Assembly: GCA_028554795.2 (NCBI GenBank)
Contig: CM068839.1
Span: 45,462,940 to 45,526,939, forward strand
DNA: 64,000 nucleotides
Direction: 5' to 3'
Source: Sinohyriopsis cumingii
Taxonomy: Eukaryota; Mollusca; Bivalvia; Unionida; Unionidae
Part shown: positions 16,109 to 29,029 of the stretch, piece by piece
Layout of the letters: every line of letters begins with the position of its first letter
How positions within the stretch are numbered: the first letter of the stretch is position 1
Notes under the pieces: generated by a model
What the model saw: the letters and a program-made list of their open reading frames with translations, nothing else
What the model was told of the DNA's origin: nothing
Database searches by the model: none
Position numbers and translations under genes: made by a program

Positions 16109-16356
16109 GCAGCAGAGAGGGTACCTACCAACGTTGGTCGTCAAAAAAATAAACAAGAAATAAATAAACACGTAGAGTACTTTATTTTTTCAGCTACTAT
16201 TTCGAACTGAGGTTTTATTAGCACAATCGGTCATTGCAAAAATAAACATCTCAAGGAAAGTTCATTTGTAAAATCTGGACCTTTCTACGAGATGATTTAT
16301 TTGTTTGTTTTATTTGTTTTGTCGGAATTCTATGGTCTGTTCACCCTCTCTGCTGC
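16109..16356. repeat. Inverted-repeat foldback at the right end of the Polinton
   Basis: GCAGCAGAGAGGGT (16109-16122) and ACCCTCTCTGCTGC (16343-16356) are perfect inverted copies. Imperfect inverted similarity continues inward for about 70 bp through A-rich/T-rich arms (16137-16177 against 16283-16323). It sits between the last gene and the host minisatellite. It may be part of the terminal repeat, or a small foldback/MITE-like element. Its relation to the true terminal repeat cannot be tested because the left end is outside the window. Confidence 0.7.
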
Positions 16357-16364
16357 TGCAGTAG

Positions 16365-16985
16365 TACAATCATTACGGGCATGGATGTGTCTAAAATAGC
16401 ATAAATACAATCAATAAGGGCAGTGAAGTGTCTAACATAGTATTATTACAGCCAGTGAAAGCAGTATAGTGTCTACATTAGCATTAGTACAATCAGTACG
16501 GGACGGATAGTGTCTAAAACAGCAGTAGCACAATCAGTAAGTGCAGTGTAGTGTATAAAACTGCAGTAGAGCAATCAGTAAGTTCAGGGCAGCGTCTGAA
16601 ATAGCATTATTACAATCAGCTAGGGCAGTGTAGCGTCTGAAATAACATTAGCACCACCAGTAAGGGCAGTGTAGTTTCTAAAGTAGCAATAGTACAATAC
16701 GTTAATGCAGTGTAGTGTATAAAATATCAGTCGTTCAATCGGTGGGGACAGTGTAGTATATGAAATAGCAGTAGTACAAACAGTAAGGGCAGGGTAGTGT
16801 CTCAAATAGCACTGTATAATCAATAGGGGCTGTGTATTGTCTACAATAGCATTAGTACAATCGGTGTGGGCAGTGTAGTGTTGAAAATAGTATTAGTACA
16901 GTGAGTGTAGTGTCTAAAATAACATTAGTACAACCAGGAAGGGCAGGGTAGCGTTGAAAATAACAGTAGTACATAACTTGGAAAG
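16365..16985. repeat. Degenerate minisatellite, about 41-bp period
   Basis: Units of the form GTAAGGGCAGTGTAGTGTCT followed by AAAATAGCATTAGTACAATC repeat about 15 times with many substitutions and length changes. The divergence suggests an old host array. No gene is present. Confidence 0.9.
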
Positions 16986-17216
16986 TTTCTACTGCATAGT
17001 TATTCACGCTTGTTTAGTTGTAGCCAGGAAACCTCTAGGAGAAAGTAGTTCCAGCCTCGTTTGAGAGTATAATAATATGGGGTCAGAAAAAGGCAATATC
17101 GCTTTCCTACTTTTGGAACTTGACGGTAAAACCGTGGCTCATTCTTGGGTTGAAACGTGATTGGAATATAATAATGCTTTTCACCTAGGAAAGGTTGAAT
17201 AGTAACTAGATTCATC

Positions 17217-17525
17217 AATATGTTGGATAACGTGGATGCTTAGCAAGATGTTGTATAACGTGGATGCTTAGCAAGATGTTGTGTAACGTGGATGCTTAGC
17301 AAGATGTTGTATAACGTGGATGCTTATCAAGATGCTGTATAACGTGGATGCTTAGCAAGATGCTGTATAACGTGGATGCTTAGCAAGATGTTGTACAATG
17401 TGGATGCTTAGCAAGATGTTGTATAACGTGGATGCTTAGCAAGGTGCTGTATAACGTGGATGCTTAGCAAGATGTTGTATAACGAGGATGCTTAGCAAGA
17501 TGTTGTATAACGTGGATGCTTAGAA
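17217..17525. repeat. Minisatellite, 28-bp period, about 11 copies
   Basis: The unit GCTTAGCAAGATGTTGTATA plus ACGTGGAT repeats with few substitutions. Confidence 0.96.
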
Positions 17526-18318
17526 TGAAGTTGGATAATTTGGATGATTAGCAAGGCCTTCCATCTTATTCGGTAATCTTGTTATCACGCTGCAATCCAT
17601 AATTCTAATCCTAAGCTGATCAAACCACAATATTGGATTGCATAGTCTAGATCTTGAATGACTTCGATAAAGACCTCCATTCATATTCATAAGGCAATCT
17701 TGCATTTGTTTGACTGATATTGTTCCAATCTTACATGTCAACTTTCGTATCGGATTTTTGTCAAACTTTAAATATAACTTTATGTCAGCAAGATTGTGGA
17801 TAGGATTGATAACGAGTGAGCTCCATACAAATATGGTAGTCCTGAATCTGATTGACTGAGCTAGCTATTACGTGACTATGGAATCCACATATCTGATCTT
17901 ATTTCAATCAAACTTGGAATATATATTTATAGCAACAATATGTTGAATGATGTCAATAGCAAAAAATATTCAGACATGTTTGTGCGGTGAACTTGGACTT
18001 GATGTTTCGCGGGAAACTATAATTTTGATCTGTGTCCGATCAAACTTGGAATGTATAATTATACGTTCAAGGTCTCGCCTGAGGTTTGTAAAGCGCGGGA
18101 TTCGTGTCTATTAATGATGTAATCTTGTTTAGAATTGGTTAAACTTGTTACTACCCTAGGGACTCGATTTCTGAAATATAGTTGATCAAAACTTGGTGAA
18201 TTGGCATGCATGATAAAGGTCTTGGATGTGTATGTTTACAAGCAAGATCCATGAGGTCATGATACAGCTGGTCAACATCTTATGCATTCCACTTTAGGTC
18301 ATACTGTTATTAAACTTA
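17526..18318. other. Gene-free sequence
   Basis: Unique AT-rich sequence with no supported gene. A few phrases recur loosely (GATCAAACTTGGAAT-like at about 17.9 and 18.04 kb), which may reflect decayed repeats. Confidence 0.5.

Positions 18319-18384
<66 letters not shown>
18319..18384. repeat. (AT)n microsatellite
   Basis: About 33 perfect AT dinucleotides. Confidence 0.99.
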
Positions 18385-18387
<3 letters not shown>

Positions 18388-18464
18388 TAAGGTAATCTTG
18401 CAGACGATTGGCTGAGCTTAGTTCCATTTGTGAGATGATAGTGGATGATTTTGTTTTGAAAGAG

Positions 18465-18675
18465 ACATCGAGACTTTGAGTGTTAGAGACCTGGCAACTT
18501 GGAGTCCTAGAGAGGTAGACACCTAGAAACTTAGAGACCTAGAGAGGTAGAGACCTAGAGACTTAGAGACCTAGAGAGGTAGAGACTTAGAGACCTAGAG
18601 AGGTAGAGACCTAGATACTTAGAGACCTAGAGAGGTAGAGACCTTAAGACTTAGAAACCTAGAGACTTAGTTGTC
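18465..18675. repeat. Short tandem repeat of GAGACCTAGAGAGGTA-type units
   Basis: Irregular units of GAGACCTAGAGAGGTA and GAGACTTA alternate with a loose 25- to 40-bp higher-order period. Confidence 0.9.
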
Positions 18676-18704
18676 TTCTGAAAGATTACTATAACTTAAT
18701 TTAT

Positions 18705-19332
18705 TAAGATGAGATTGTTTATGAGTAAGGCATATTTATTTATATAATGGATGGAGATTGTTTATGAGTAAGGCATATTTATTTATATAATGGATGGAGA
18801 TTGATTATGAGTAAGGCATATTTATTTATATAATGGATGGAGACTGATTATGAGTAAGGCATATTTATTTATATAATGGATGGAGACTGATTATGAGTAA
18901 GGCATATTTATTTATATAATGGATGGAGATTGAGTAAGTCATATTTATTTAAATAATCGATGGAGATTAAGTATAAGTAAGGCATATTTATATATGCAAT
19001 GGATGGACCTTTAAGTAAGGCAAATTTATTTATACAATGGACAGAAATTGATAAGGAATAAGGCATATTTGCTTAATACAATAGATGGAGATTGAGTAAT
19101 GCATATTTATACAATGGATGGAGATTGATATGAGTAATGCATAATTATACAATGGATGGAGACTAATTATGAATAAGGCATATTTATTTTTTACAATGGA
19201 TGGAGACTAATTATGAATAAGGCTTTTTTATTTATACGACGGATGGAGAATGAGTAAGGCAGATTTAAGTATACAATGGATGGAGATTGATTATGAGTAA
19301 GGCATATTAATTTATACAATGGACGGTGATTC
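18705..19332. repeat. Minisatellite, 43-bp period, decaying to the right
   Basis: The unit GAGATTGATTATGAGTAAGG followed by CATATTTATTTATATAATGGATG is near-perfect in the first five copies. To the right it becomes progressively degenerate, with shortened units. Confidence 0.95.
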
Positions 19333-19369
19333 GCCCATGTTAACAATATTCCATGAACGTAAATTTAAA

Positions 19370-19570
19370 AAATAAATCACCTACTCACTACATTCCAAAC
19401 TATACTAATTACACCGTCATTTACTAAGTACCATTCAAACTCTACTACATACACTGTGACTTACTATATTTCAAACTCTATTTCTTACACCGTCCCTAAC
19501 TGACTCGCATAGTTTCTGCTTCACTACCTTACGAACTTTCTAACTTAATACTTATTCAGAAAGTACTGTT
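19370..19570. repeat. Degenerate repeat with CATTCCAAACTCTACTA-type units
   Basis: About four diverged units of the form ACTACATTCCAAACTCTACT followed by AATTACACCGTC occur. No gene is present. Confidence 0.65.
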
Positions 19571-19729
19571 ATATTTTTTCGAAAGATATGGTGTCGTTCT
19601 TCATGAAAACTAATACTGTTCTGAAACTACTTCTACTATGAAACCTACCACTAGAAAAAGCCCATTGTTGACGACTACCACTATTTTGGAACACAAGATG
19701 ACAATTTCTCAAGGTTTTGCTATCTTCAA

Positions 19730-21030
19730 ACATGTCCTATGGAAAAGAATATGCCACCATCACACTGATGCCTTGCTTGGGAAGGATGATCTAACTTCAC
19801 GCTGGTTTCTTGCATGTAAAGGATATTCTACCTTCACACTGGAGTCTTGCTTGGAAAGGATATTCTACCTACAAACTGGTGTCTTGCTTGGAAAGGATAT
19901 TCTGCCGGCATACTAATGTCTTACTTGTAAAATATATTACACCTTCACACTGGTGCCATGCTTGGAAAGGATATTCTACCTACAAACTGGTGTCTTGCTT
20001 GGAAAGGATATTCTGCCGGCATACTAATGTCTTACTTGTAAAATATATTACACCTTCACACTGGTGTCTTGCTTGTAAAGGATGTTACACCTTCACACTG
20101 GTGTCTTGCTTGGTAAGGATATTCTACCTTCACACCGGTGTCTTGCTTGTAAAGGATATTACACCTTCACACTGGTGCTATGGTTGTTAAAGATATTACA
20201 CCTTCACACTGGTGTCTTGCTTGTAAAAGATATTACACATTCACACTGATGTCTTGCTTGTAAAGGATATTACACCTTCACACCGGTGTCTTGCTTGTAA
20301 AGGATATTACACCTTCACACTGGTGTCTTGCTTGTAAAGGATATTACACCTTAACACCGGTGTCTTGCTTGTGAAAGATATTACACCTTCACACTGGTGT
20401 CTTGCTTGTAAAGGATATTACACCTTCAAACCGGTGTCTTGCTTGATAAAGATATTCTACCTTCACACTTGTGCCATGTTTGGAAAGGATATTCAACCCA
20501 CAAACTGGCGCCTTGCTTGCGAAGGTTATTCTTCCTTCACACTGGTGTCTTGCTTTGAAAGGATATTCTACCTTTACATTGGTGTCTTGCTTGGAAAAGA
20601 TGTTCTATATTCACACTGGTGCCATGGTTGTTAAATGATGTTATACCTTTACACTGGTGCCATGCTTGGAAAGGGTATTCTACCAACAAACTGGTGTCTT
20701 GCTTGGAAAGGATATACTATTTTCACACTTGTGTCTTCTATGAAAAGAATTTCTATATTCACACTGGTGCCATGCTTGGTAAAGGATATTATACCTTCAC
20801 ATTGGTGCCATGCTTGGAAAGGGTATTCTATCAAAAATCTGGTGGCTTGCTTGGAAAGGATATACTACCTTCAGACTCGTGTCTTGCTTGGAAAGGAAAT
20901 TCTACCTTCAGACTGCTGTAATGTTTGAGAAGGATAGTTCACCTTCATGCGTGTTCCATGATTTTAAAAAGACATTCTACCTTCACACTGAAGCCATGCG
21001 CGGCAAAAGATGGTCTACTTTCACACTGGT
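19730..21030. repeat. Minisatellite, 37-bp period, about 34 copies
   Basis: The unit CTTGCTTGTAAAGGATATTA plus CACCTTCACACTGGTGT repeats, with blocks of higher-order duplication (for example around 19.83 to 20.05 kb). The open frames running through it arise from the repeat and carry no recognisable domain. Confidence 0.96.
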
Positions 21031-21500
21031 GTTACTGATATATGTGTTATGCATTATGTTTATAATACAGTTTTTGTTTAAGCCATTTGTGTTAAGATAT
21101 TTTTTAACATTATTTAATTCAGTGGATATCTGTTCTACCGTAAAAGTTCATGCATAATTCGCTTTGAAATTTCCATTGATAAATCAAATTCATTCTGTCA
21201 AACTAGGCCAAATAATTAGCAAATGAGGGTCACGTCAACATCACGTGATCATAGGGATACATTTGTCACATATAGATCATATACTCCCTAGTTGCTTACA
21301 GGTTTAGTGATTAATAAAAGCCATGTCACGATATTAAGATGTTTCACAATAAAATGATTTCAATTGTCTGGAATCTTTTAAAATGATTCATACTTGTTTA
21401 TTTTATACGCATTGGGAGACTATTTTTGAGAATCAAGTCACTGCGTTATCATGCTACATTTATATTCAGCCTTGTAAGAGTAACACTATGGTTTTCATTG
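21031..21500. other. Gene-free sequence between two minisatellites
   Basis: Unique AT-rich sequence with no supported gene, motif or repeat. Confidence 0.5.
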
Positions 21501-23955
21501 TACTTGTAGCATTATGTTTTGCGTTTTACGTATCATATTGTGTTTTGCGTTTTACTTGTAACATTGTGTTTTGCAGTATATTTATAACATTGTTTCGCAT
21601 TCTACTTGTTAAATTGCATTTTGCACTATACTTTTAATACTTATAACATTATATTTTGCATTATGTACGTAACATCGTGTTTTGCTTTGTACTTGTAACA
21701 TTTTGCATTGTACTTGTAACATTATGTTTTGCACAACACTTGTAATATTGTTTTGCATTATTCTTGTAACCTTATATTTTGCATTGTACTTGTAAATTTG
21801 ATTTGCTTTGTACTTGTAACATTTGTGTCTTGCATTGTACTTGTAACATTGTTTTGCATTGCACTTGTAACGTTTGTGTTTTGCATTGTACTAGTAACAT
21901 TGTTTTGCTTTCTACTTGTAACATTCTTTTGCATTCTACTTGTAACATTGTTTTGCATTGTACTTGTAACATTGTTTTGCTTTGTATTTGTAATATTGTT
22001 TTGCATTGTACTTTTAACATTGTTTTGTTTTGTACTTCTAACACTTTTTTGCATTGTACGTGTACCATTGTGTTTTGCATTGTACTTGTAAATTTGTTTC
22101 GCTTTGTACTTGTAACATTGCTTTGCATTATGCTTGTAACATTGTGCTTTGCATTGTACTTGTAAATGTGTTTGCATTGCACCTGTAACGTTGCTGTTTT
22201 ACAACGTACTTGTAACATTGTTTTGCTTTGTACTTGTAACATTGTTTTACATTGTACTTGTAACATTGTTTTGATTTATAATTGTAACATTGTTTTGCAT
22301 TGTACTTGGAACATTGTTTTACATTGTACTTGTAACATTGGTTTGCTTGGTATTTGTAAGTGTTATGCGTCGTACTTGTAACAGTGTTCTGCTGTATACC
22401 TCTAACACTGTTTTGCATTGGACTTTTATATTTGTGTTTTGGATTGTACGTGTAACATTGTTTTGCTTTGTACTTGTAACATTGTTTTATTGTGTACTTG
22501 TAGCCTTGTGCATTGCTTTATAATTGTACTATTGTTTAGTTTTGTACTTGTAATATTGTTTTGCATTATAATTGTAACATTGTTTTGTATTGTGCTTGTA
22601 CCATTGTGCTTTGCATTGTACTTGTAACACTATATTTTTCACAACACTTGTAATATTGTTTTACATTATATTTGTAACGTTTGTGTTTTGCATTTTACTA
22701 GTAAGATTGTTTTTATTTGTACTTGTAACATTGTTTTGCATTGTGCTTTTAAGATTGTGTTTTGCATTGCACCTGTAATGTTTGTGTTTTGAATTATACT
22801 TGTAACATAGTATTTTGCATTGTACTGGTAACATTGTTTTGCATTGTACTTGTAACACTGTATTTCGCATTGCACTTGTAACATTCTTTATTACACTGTA
22901 CTTCTAACATTGCTTTGCTTTGTACTCGTTGTTGTTGTTGTTGTTGTGGGGTTTAACGCCATTTTTCAGCACACGATAGGCTTTATATGACGGCCAGTAT
23001 TAGTGGTGGAGGAAGAACCCCAGAAAACCCCAGAAAGAACCACCAACCCACGAGAAGCTACTGGCAAGCTTTCTCACATACCCACATTGGCTGAATGCGA
23101 GACTCGAACCCACGCAGACAGAGGTGACATGACAGTGATCCGTAACGGAAAGCGCTTTAGACCACTCGGCCACTCGGGGCCCCCCTTTGTACTCGTAACA
23201 TTGTTTTGGATTGTACTTGTAACATTGTTTCGCTTTGTCCTTGTAACATTGTTTTGCATTGTACTTGTAACATTGTTTTACATGGTACTTGTAACATTGT
23301 TTTGCCTTCTTTTTGCAACATTGTTATGCATCATACTTGTAACATTGTTATGCATCGTACTTGTAACATTGTTTTGTTTTATACTTCTAACCTGTTTTGT
23401 ACTGGACTTGTAATATTGCGTTTTGCATTGTACTTGTAACATTGTTTTGCTTTGTACTTGTAACATTGTGCTATTATTGTACTTGTAACATCGTTTTACT
23501 TTGTACTTGTAACATTGTTTTGCTTTGTACTTGTAACATTGTTTTGCTTTGTACTTGTAACATTGTGCTATTATTGTACTTGTAACATGGTTTTGCTTTG
23601 TACTTGTAACATTGTTTTTCATTGTACTTGTAACATGGTTTTACTTTGTACTTGTAACATTGTTTTGCTTTGTACTTGTAACATTGTTTTGCCATGTACT
23701 TGTAACATTGTGCTATTATTGTACTTGTAACATGGTTTTGCTTTGTACTTGTAACATTGTTTTTCATTATACTTGTAATATTTTGTTTTGCTTTCTAACT
23801 GTAACATTGTTTTGCTTTGTACTTGTAACTTTGTTTTGCATTGTACTTGTAACATTGTTTTGCTTTGTGCTTGCAACATTGTGTTTTGCTTTATAATTGT
23901 AACATTGTTTTGCTTTGTGCTTGCACATTGTGTTTTGCTTTATAATTGTAACATA
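21500..23955. repeat. Minisatellite, about 25-bp period, roughly 90 copies, interrupted by a SINE
   Basis: The unit TTGCATTGTACTTGTAACAT plus TGTTT (with TTTG/ATTG variants) repeats over about 2.4 kb. It is split at 22930-23184 by a tRNA-derived SINE. Local period variants (26 to 30 bp) and higher-order blocks occur near 23.45 to 23.75 kb, where a CTATTATTGTACTTG variant recurs. None of the long frames in it is credible as coding. Confidence 0.96.
22930..23184 (-). mobile_element. tRNA-derived SINE, copy 1, with target-site duplication
   Basis: Read on the minus strand the element starts with GGGGCCCCGAGTGGCCGAGT-like sequence, has A-box TGGCCGAGTGGT and B-box GGGTTCGAGTC, then a body, and ends in (AAC)n. 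The head resembles a class II (Leu/Ser-like) tRNA. The 12-bp flanks CTTTGTACTCGT at 22918-22929 and 23185-23196 are identical and carry the rare TACTCG variant of the surrounding array, which supports a true target duplication. A second copy lies at 44.8 kb. Confidence 0.93.
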
Positions 23956-23959
23956 TTTG

Positions 23960-25456
23960 ATTCAAAGTCGAATTAAAAACATTTATACAATGCAAATCAG
24001 CAATTTCAAACAGCTTGCGGATGCAGGCGCCAATTTAGTGTTATCAAAATCCATCGGTTATTAACTTTTTGCATGGCGCTGTCTAAGAGCACCTAACAGG
24101 CAATACATTTTAATGTTACTTAAAATTATGCCATTTATCAATGAAGCCAACGTCCAAACGCGATGCAATGAAATCAGCTTTGGAAATAATGTAACTATTT
24201 TCTTATCATACGCAGTTAGTCTTTCTTATTCATTTATATTATTAAGTACTTAAAATGGTCAAAGCCCGTTAAATTCACCTGCGGTTTTAAATGTATTTAG
24301 CCCTAAATCTCGTCGAAATGTACCTTAGGGCAGAGTGTAGCCTGAATAATCAGATTAAACTTGCTTTATGCTCTAAAATGCACGTGACTTGGCCGTCCAG
24401 AAAATATGCCCAAAGTGACAGACTGTCTCGATTGCATACTTCCTAAAACTAGAAAGGAAATTATGTTCGTTGCAGAAGGCTAGATTAATATCACACCTCT
24501 TATATAAGTATAATTGGAATGTCGTACATTTGTAATAAATATACAAAATCGCTTTTTTAAATTTATATTTACTGAGATATTAGTGAAATTTGTAAGATTT
24601 CCTTCTTTCTCTCAAACTTGTAGAATCCGATGCAAATTTCACGTATAAAAAAATATCCAGAAAATAGGTCGCACTTCTTTGTCTTAGCTATTTGTTATTT
24701 ATTTCAAAGATAATTAACTGTTGCTGAAAGTCAAAAATCAATTTTCCTAGATCACACCTATCAACTTTTAAAATAGATAAAGACGGATTCTTTTTTATCT
24801 AATTATGCAATATCCACTCAATATATCTTCCAAACATACACGTCGTCCAATTTGTATCACAATATTGATCACATTTAAGTTTCTGGAAAAGACCTTCACT
24901 ACGCTAACTTGTGTCAATATATAAAACAGTCAATACCTTGAATAATTAAACAACTGTCAACTTAACCAAATATCATATTTCCTGTCAAATCGAAAATAGT
25001 GTGGTGATGAAGACCGGGCTTCCCATACAGCCAGATAGTTCAGACAAAGATGGAATACATCCATCCCTATAAATATTTTTGTCTGCAATGAAAAGAAATT
25101 TGTCATTTTGCTGGCTAATAATCATTTAAAATTTATGGTAACGTTTATCTGCACGCGTTCTTGAGACCTACACTCACAACGGTCTAGTTTAAAGTACTAT
25201 TCAAAATTTATAATGGTACAAATTACTTCAGTCACCAACAATATAGAACCTTTATGTGGGGTTAAATATCACTGCCATTTTAAACTTAAATTAGGTATGG
25301 CTGAAAGGTTTTTATGACTTGGATGTCAGGAGTTTGTTCCTATATATTATGATAATTGTAAAATAGCGGAATTTAATTTGGGGTACATTTTTAACCGTTA
25401 AGTTATGCCGCGTGCATTGATAAACGTTCATCGCTGAATTGAATGTTCTGGCAAGT
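23960..25456. other. Gene-free AT-rich sequence
   Basis: Unique-looking sequence with no coding frame, tRNA or repeat that I can support. Confidence 0.5.
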
Positions 25457-25460
25457 AGGA

Positions 25461-25493
<33 letters not shown>

Positions 25494-27570
25494 GACTTTG
25501 TATAGCGCCTAATCTTTAGAAGCTCTAAGCGCTTTACAACATTAGACAACACCTATAACAAAAAAAACATATAATAATATTATTACAAAAACAAACACCA
25601 TGAAATTAAAAAAACATTAAAAAAATAAAAAAACATGCTGAGAATATTTCAGGTAGGAAACATTATTAGGTCTTTAAGTTTGTTCTTGCAGTCGAAATAA
25701 GTGAGTTTTGAGAGCCCTATTGAATGTGACCACTGTGTCTTTGTGTCTAAGTTCAGTAGGAAATTCGTTCCACGTTGCTTGGCCCTGGTATGCAAAAGAA
25801 CGCTGTCCATATGACTTTATTTTCACAGTGGGAATAATGAGTATACGATTGTCAAAAGAGGAGCGTAAGTGTCTTGCTGGTGTGTACACATGGGTGATAT
25901 CGGATAGGTATGTTGGACTAGAGTCCGACAGTGAAACGTAGCACAGAGAACAAATTTTGTGTTTGATTCTGGATCGAATGGATAGCCAGTATAGAGTACA
26001 GAGCAGCGGGGAGGTGTGCTCTGATCGTGGTACTCAAAGTATGATCAGAGCACATGTGCTTTGAACGTTTTGAAGTTTCTGGAGTAGATATTGAGACGAA
26101 TCAGACATAACTGAGTTACAATAGTCCAGTCTTGAAAGTACTAATGAACACAGAAGTGTTTTAGTGGCATCAACTCAAAGATATTTGCGAACATAGGTGA
26201 TGCGTCTCAGCTCAAGATATGCAGCCTTGACATTTTGGTGCAATGTGAGAGTACTGTCCAGTAACACCTAGGTTTCGTACTGATTGTGTGAATTTAATGT
26301 TTGTGTTGCTGATATTTATTGTTTGAGGTAAAAGGTTGTGAATGAGAAAGTCTTTGTGTTGTAATCAGAATGACCTCAGTTTTATCATCATTCATCTGCA
26401 GTTTGTTACATGTCATCCATGATTTCACATCAGAAATGCACCTCTCTACACTTTGGATGGTAGCATCAACTTCAGTTTGGTGGCTAGATTTGTATATTTG
26501 AGTGTCATCAGCGTACAATTAGTGACACACTGAATAATGATCTATGACACTTGAGAGCGACTGAGTGTACATAATGAAGAGAACAGGTCCAAGAACAGAC
26601 CCCTGTGGAACACAACAAAATAGATCGACTGGACTGGAGTGTATTCCATTTGCAGATACAATTTGTGTCCTGTTGACCAAGTAGGACTTGAACCACAGTA
26701 AGGCTGTATCATGAATGCCAAATACATGCTGGAGACGGTGAAGTAATATATCTTGGCCTATTGTGTCAAATGCTGCAGACAAATCAAGGAGGGTGAGGAC
26801 TGTAGTCTTTCCGCTATCCAACGCAGTGAGAATGTCATTAACTACTTTTGGAAGAGTAGTTTCAGTACTGTGACAAGGGTTATACGTAGATTGTACATTG
26901 CTAAAAGGACTGTTTGAATTTAGATGAGATATAACCTGGGATAGAGCAACCTTTTCTAAGATTTTTGATATGAATGGGAGATCAGAAACTGGGCTGTAGT
27001 TCTATAAATCGTTATGGTATAGTGTTGGTTTCTTCAGCAGAGGCTTTACAATGGCAGTTTTGAAAAATGATTGGCATTCCCCGGATGAGAGAGAGGTATT
27101 AATAGCATCAGTTAGTGAAGGCAATACTGGATCTAAGCACTCAAGCAGCAGTGATGTTGGAATTGGATCAAGTTCCCATGACTCTAGTGCACTCTTCATG
27201 AGGATTGTACTTACGAAATCCATAGAGACAGGTTCAAATGCTGCTAATGGTTGCCGCTCATATTCTGTATCTCAACTGTATGGTGATGACGAGTCAATTG
27301 AAATTATGGTGTCAAGCTTATCTCTAATGGTTTGTACTTTTTCACGGAAGAAATTTGCAAACAGGTCCGGAAGTTCGACTGGAGAGTAGGTAGTTGGAAG
27401 TGGTGTAGATTTGTTCCTTGATATTAGCTTGTTACTAATCTCGAAGAGCTCTTTGCAGCTGGAACTTTCCATGATCTTAGTAGTATAGTAGGCTGATTTC
27501 GCTGCATGGACTATATTTGTGATATTCTTCTTAGCGGCTTCATAGATTTGCTTATGAATAGTAAACCGTT
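25457..27570 (-). mobile_element. 5'-truncated CR1/L2-like LINE with ATT-type tail
   Basis: On the minus strand the element begins inside the region before the reverse transcriptase (FEISNKLISRNKSTPLP, PDLFANFFREKVQTIRDKL). It continues through RT motifs LDLSAAFDTI, FKSYLVNRTQIV, VPQGSVLGPVLFIMY and YADDTQIY, and ends with the typical CR1/L2 C-terminus (YTPARHLRSSFDNR, FAYQGQATWNEFP, FNRALKTHLF). The 3' end is (ATT)n next to 25457. Frameshifts and stops separate these blocks, so it is not functional. It lacks the endonuclease and 5' part. Confidence 0.9.
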
Positions 27571-27835
27571 TTGTTGGCCGGATAGAAACATTCTATTGGC
27601 CAGATTTTCTGGCCGTATTTTGCCCGCCATAATTTAGCAGTACCGATACACCTGACAAACAATTATATTTGTATGTTCACATTATAAATATTATTAGTCC
27701 TGAATCTATAGCACAGATACGGCTAACCTTTGCCGAACAAAGAATGAACATTGTGGAGATTTCCTAAAATGTACACAAAAAGGTTTGCTGGAGTTAAAAT
27801 CTTAAACTTGACGTTCCATAATAATTGCTATTAGT

Positions 27836-27854
27836 CTGCCTGCGTGTGTGTCTG

Positions 27855-27895
<41 letters not shown>

Positions 27896-28126
27896 TCTAG
27901 ATTTTATACTTAGCTTTAAAACATTCTCAGTCATATCACTTATATACATATATGCATGCACGCACGCACGCAGGCACACACAACACACACGCGCGGGCGC
28001 ACACACAGACACACACACACACACACATGCATGCATACATACATACATACATACATACATACATACATACATACATACATACATACATGCATACATACAT
28101 ACACACATACATACATACATACATAG
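27836..28126. repeat. Microsatellite cluster: (TG)n, (CA)n-rich and (CATA)n
   Basis: (TG)n lies at about 27840-27893, CACGCACG/CACACA tracts at about 27957-28028 and (CATA)n to 28126. Open frames on both strands (for example YVCMYVCM) are due to simple repeats. Confidence 0.97.
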
Positions 28127-28224
28127 AGATGTGTGACACTGTACTATTCATTCAACCCAACAGAGTTAATGTGATGCAGATTAGGTCCGATACCTTTCCT
28201 GCATATTGTAATGGAGGCAGGACC

Positions 28225-28400
28225 TAATGACGTTCAGTATTCAGCGTCCAGGACTTTAAAACGCAGGGATCCGGGTCCAAATCCTAATATCGGATCAGTC
28301 TTATTCGTCTAATGTGGTGTGTCACTGGGCACTATACTCTCATTGCCTGGGTACTATACAGCCTACTTGTACCGTAAAGCACGAAAATAACCATAACACA
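28225..28400 (+). mobile_element. Probable SINE relic
   Basis: A B-box-like GGTCCAAATCC (28283-28293) is followed about 40 bp later by GTGTGTCACTGGGCACTATA and CTCATTGCCTGGGTACTATA, which resembles the conserved 3' body of many invertebrate and fish SINEs (TTGGGCAAGACACTTTA, CATTGCCT). The tail and target duplication are not clear. Confidence 0.5.
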
Positions 28401-29029
28401 GATAGAAAATCATAAAAACATGCCGCTCATGTAAAAGTATTCTGCACTCCTTGCATCGAACGTAATCTACACAAGAAAAGACCAAGTCAGTCATTCAAAC
28501 TACTCTACGTTCAGAAAGACTTATGGAACTACATACATGAATCGATCTATAACAAGGGTAAAATAATAACCACACGTGATTGTAAGAATATAGAAAATTT
28601 CTCAGCCTTTATAATTATAAGAAACTTGAAATCATCTCATTCTTGACTATATGGGCCTATTAAATTCATAATTTGAACAGCTTATCAGCTACGATTATAT
28701 ATTATCTGTAAACTGAAAGAACTGCTATTAAATTTAACATAATTCTGATATATCACATCATTCTACTATATGTCAATATTCTGCTTTAGGAAGTTTTTCG
28801 GATCTAACGGACTAAAATATTCTATCATTAACAGATGATGGGAAGAAAAAAGAAACGGATTAAATTTTTAGATTCAGTAGATACATCGGGGGTGGGGGTG
28901 GGTGGAAGGAGTAGTTGCTTTGGCCGCCAGAAGTCTTGGGGCGCTAAAACTCCTTTGGGGCATCGTCGACGCCCCGGGCGACATTTACCCTTAGCACGCA
29001 ATACATTTGCAACATTCTAAACACAATTC
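28401..29029. other. Gene-free sequence with a GC-rich patch
   Basis: Mostly AT-rich and featureless. Positions 28885-28990 are unusually GC-rich (GGGGGTGGGGGTGGGTGG, GACGCCCCGGGCGAC) but show no clear gene. Confidence 0.45.

Larger units (their letters stand above)
1..16360. mobile_element. Polinton/Maverick (adintovirus-like) DNA element, left end outside window
   Basis: The stretch holds the full Polinton hallmark set: packaging ATPase, retroviral-type integrase, protein-primed-type DNA polymerase B, adenovirus-type protease, double-jelly-roll major capsid protein and penton-like structural proteins, together with a phospholipase A2 protein, a fibre-like protein and pVI/pX-like proteins. 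The right boundary is inferred from the last gene start near 16.06 kb, a foldback ending near 16.36 kb, and the switch to host minisatellite sequence. The left terminal repeat lies beyond the window. Almost all genes read through, and I see about one apparent break, so the insertion looks young. Treated as a fossil virus-like element. Confidence 0.93.

Noticed and set aside
21500-23955. Hydrophobic Cys-rich frames such as CTCNIVLHCTCNIV
   Set aside because: Products of the 25-bp minisatellite in several frames and both strands. They are not membrane proteins.
27794-28151. YVCMYVCM-type and Thr/His-rich frames
   Set aside because: Simple-sequence translations of CATA/GTAT and CA/TG tracts; the same applies near 45.9 and 47.9 kb.
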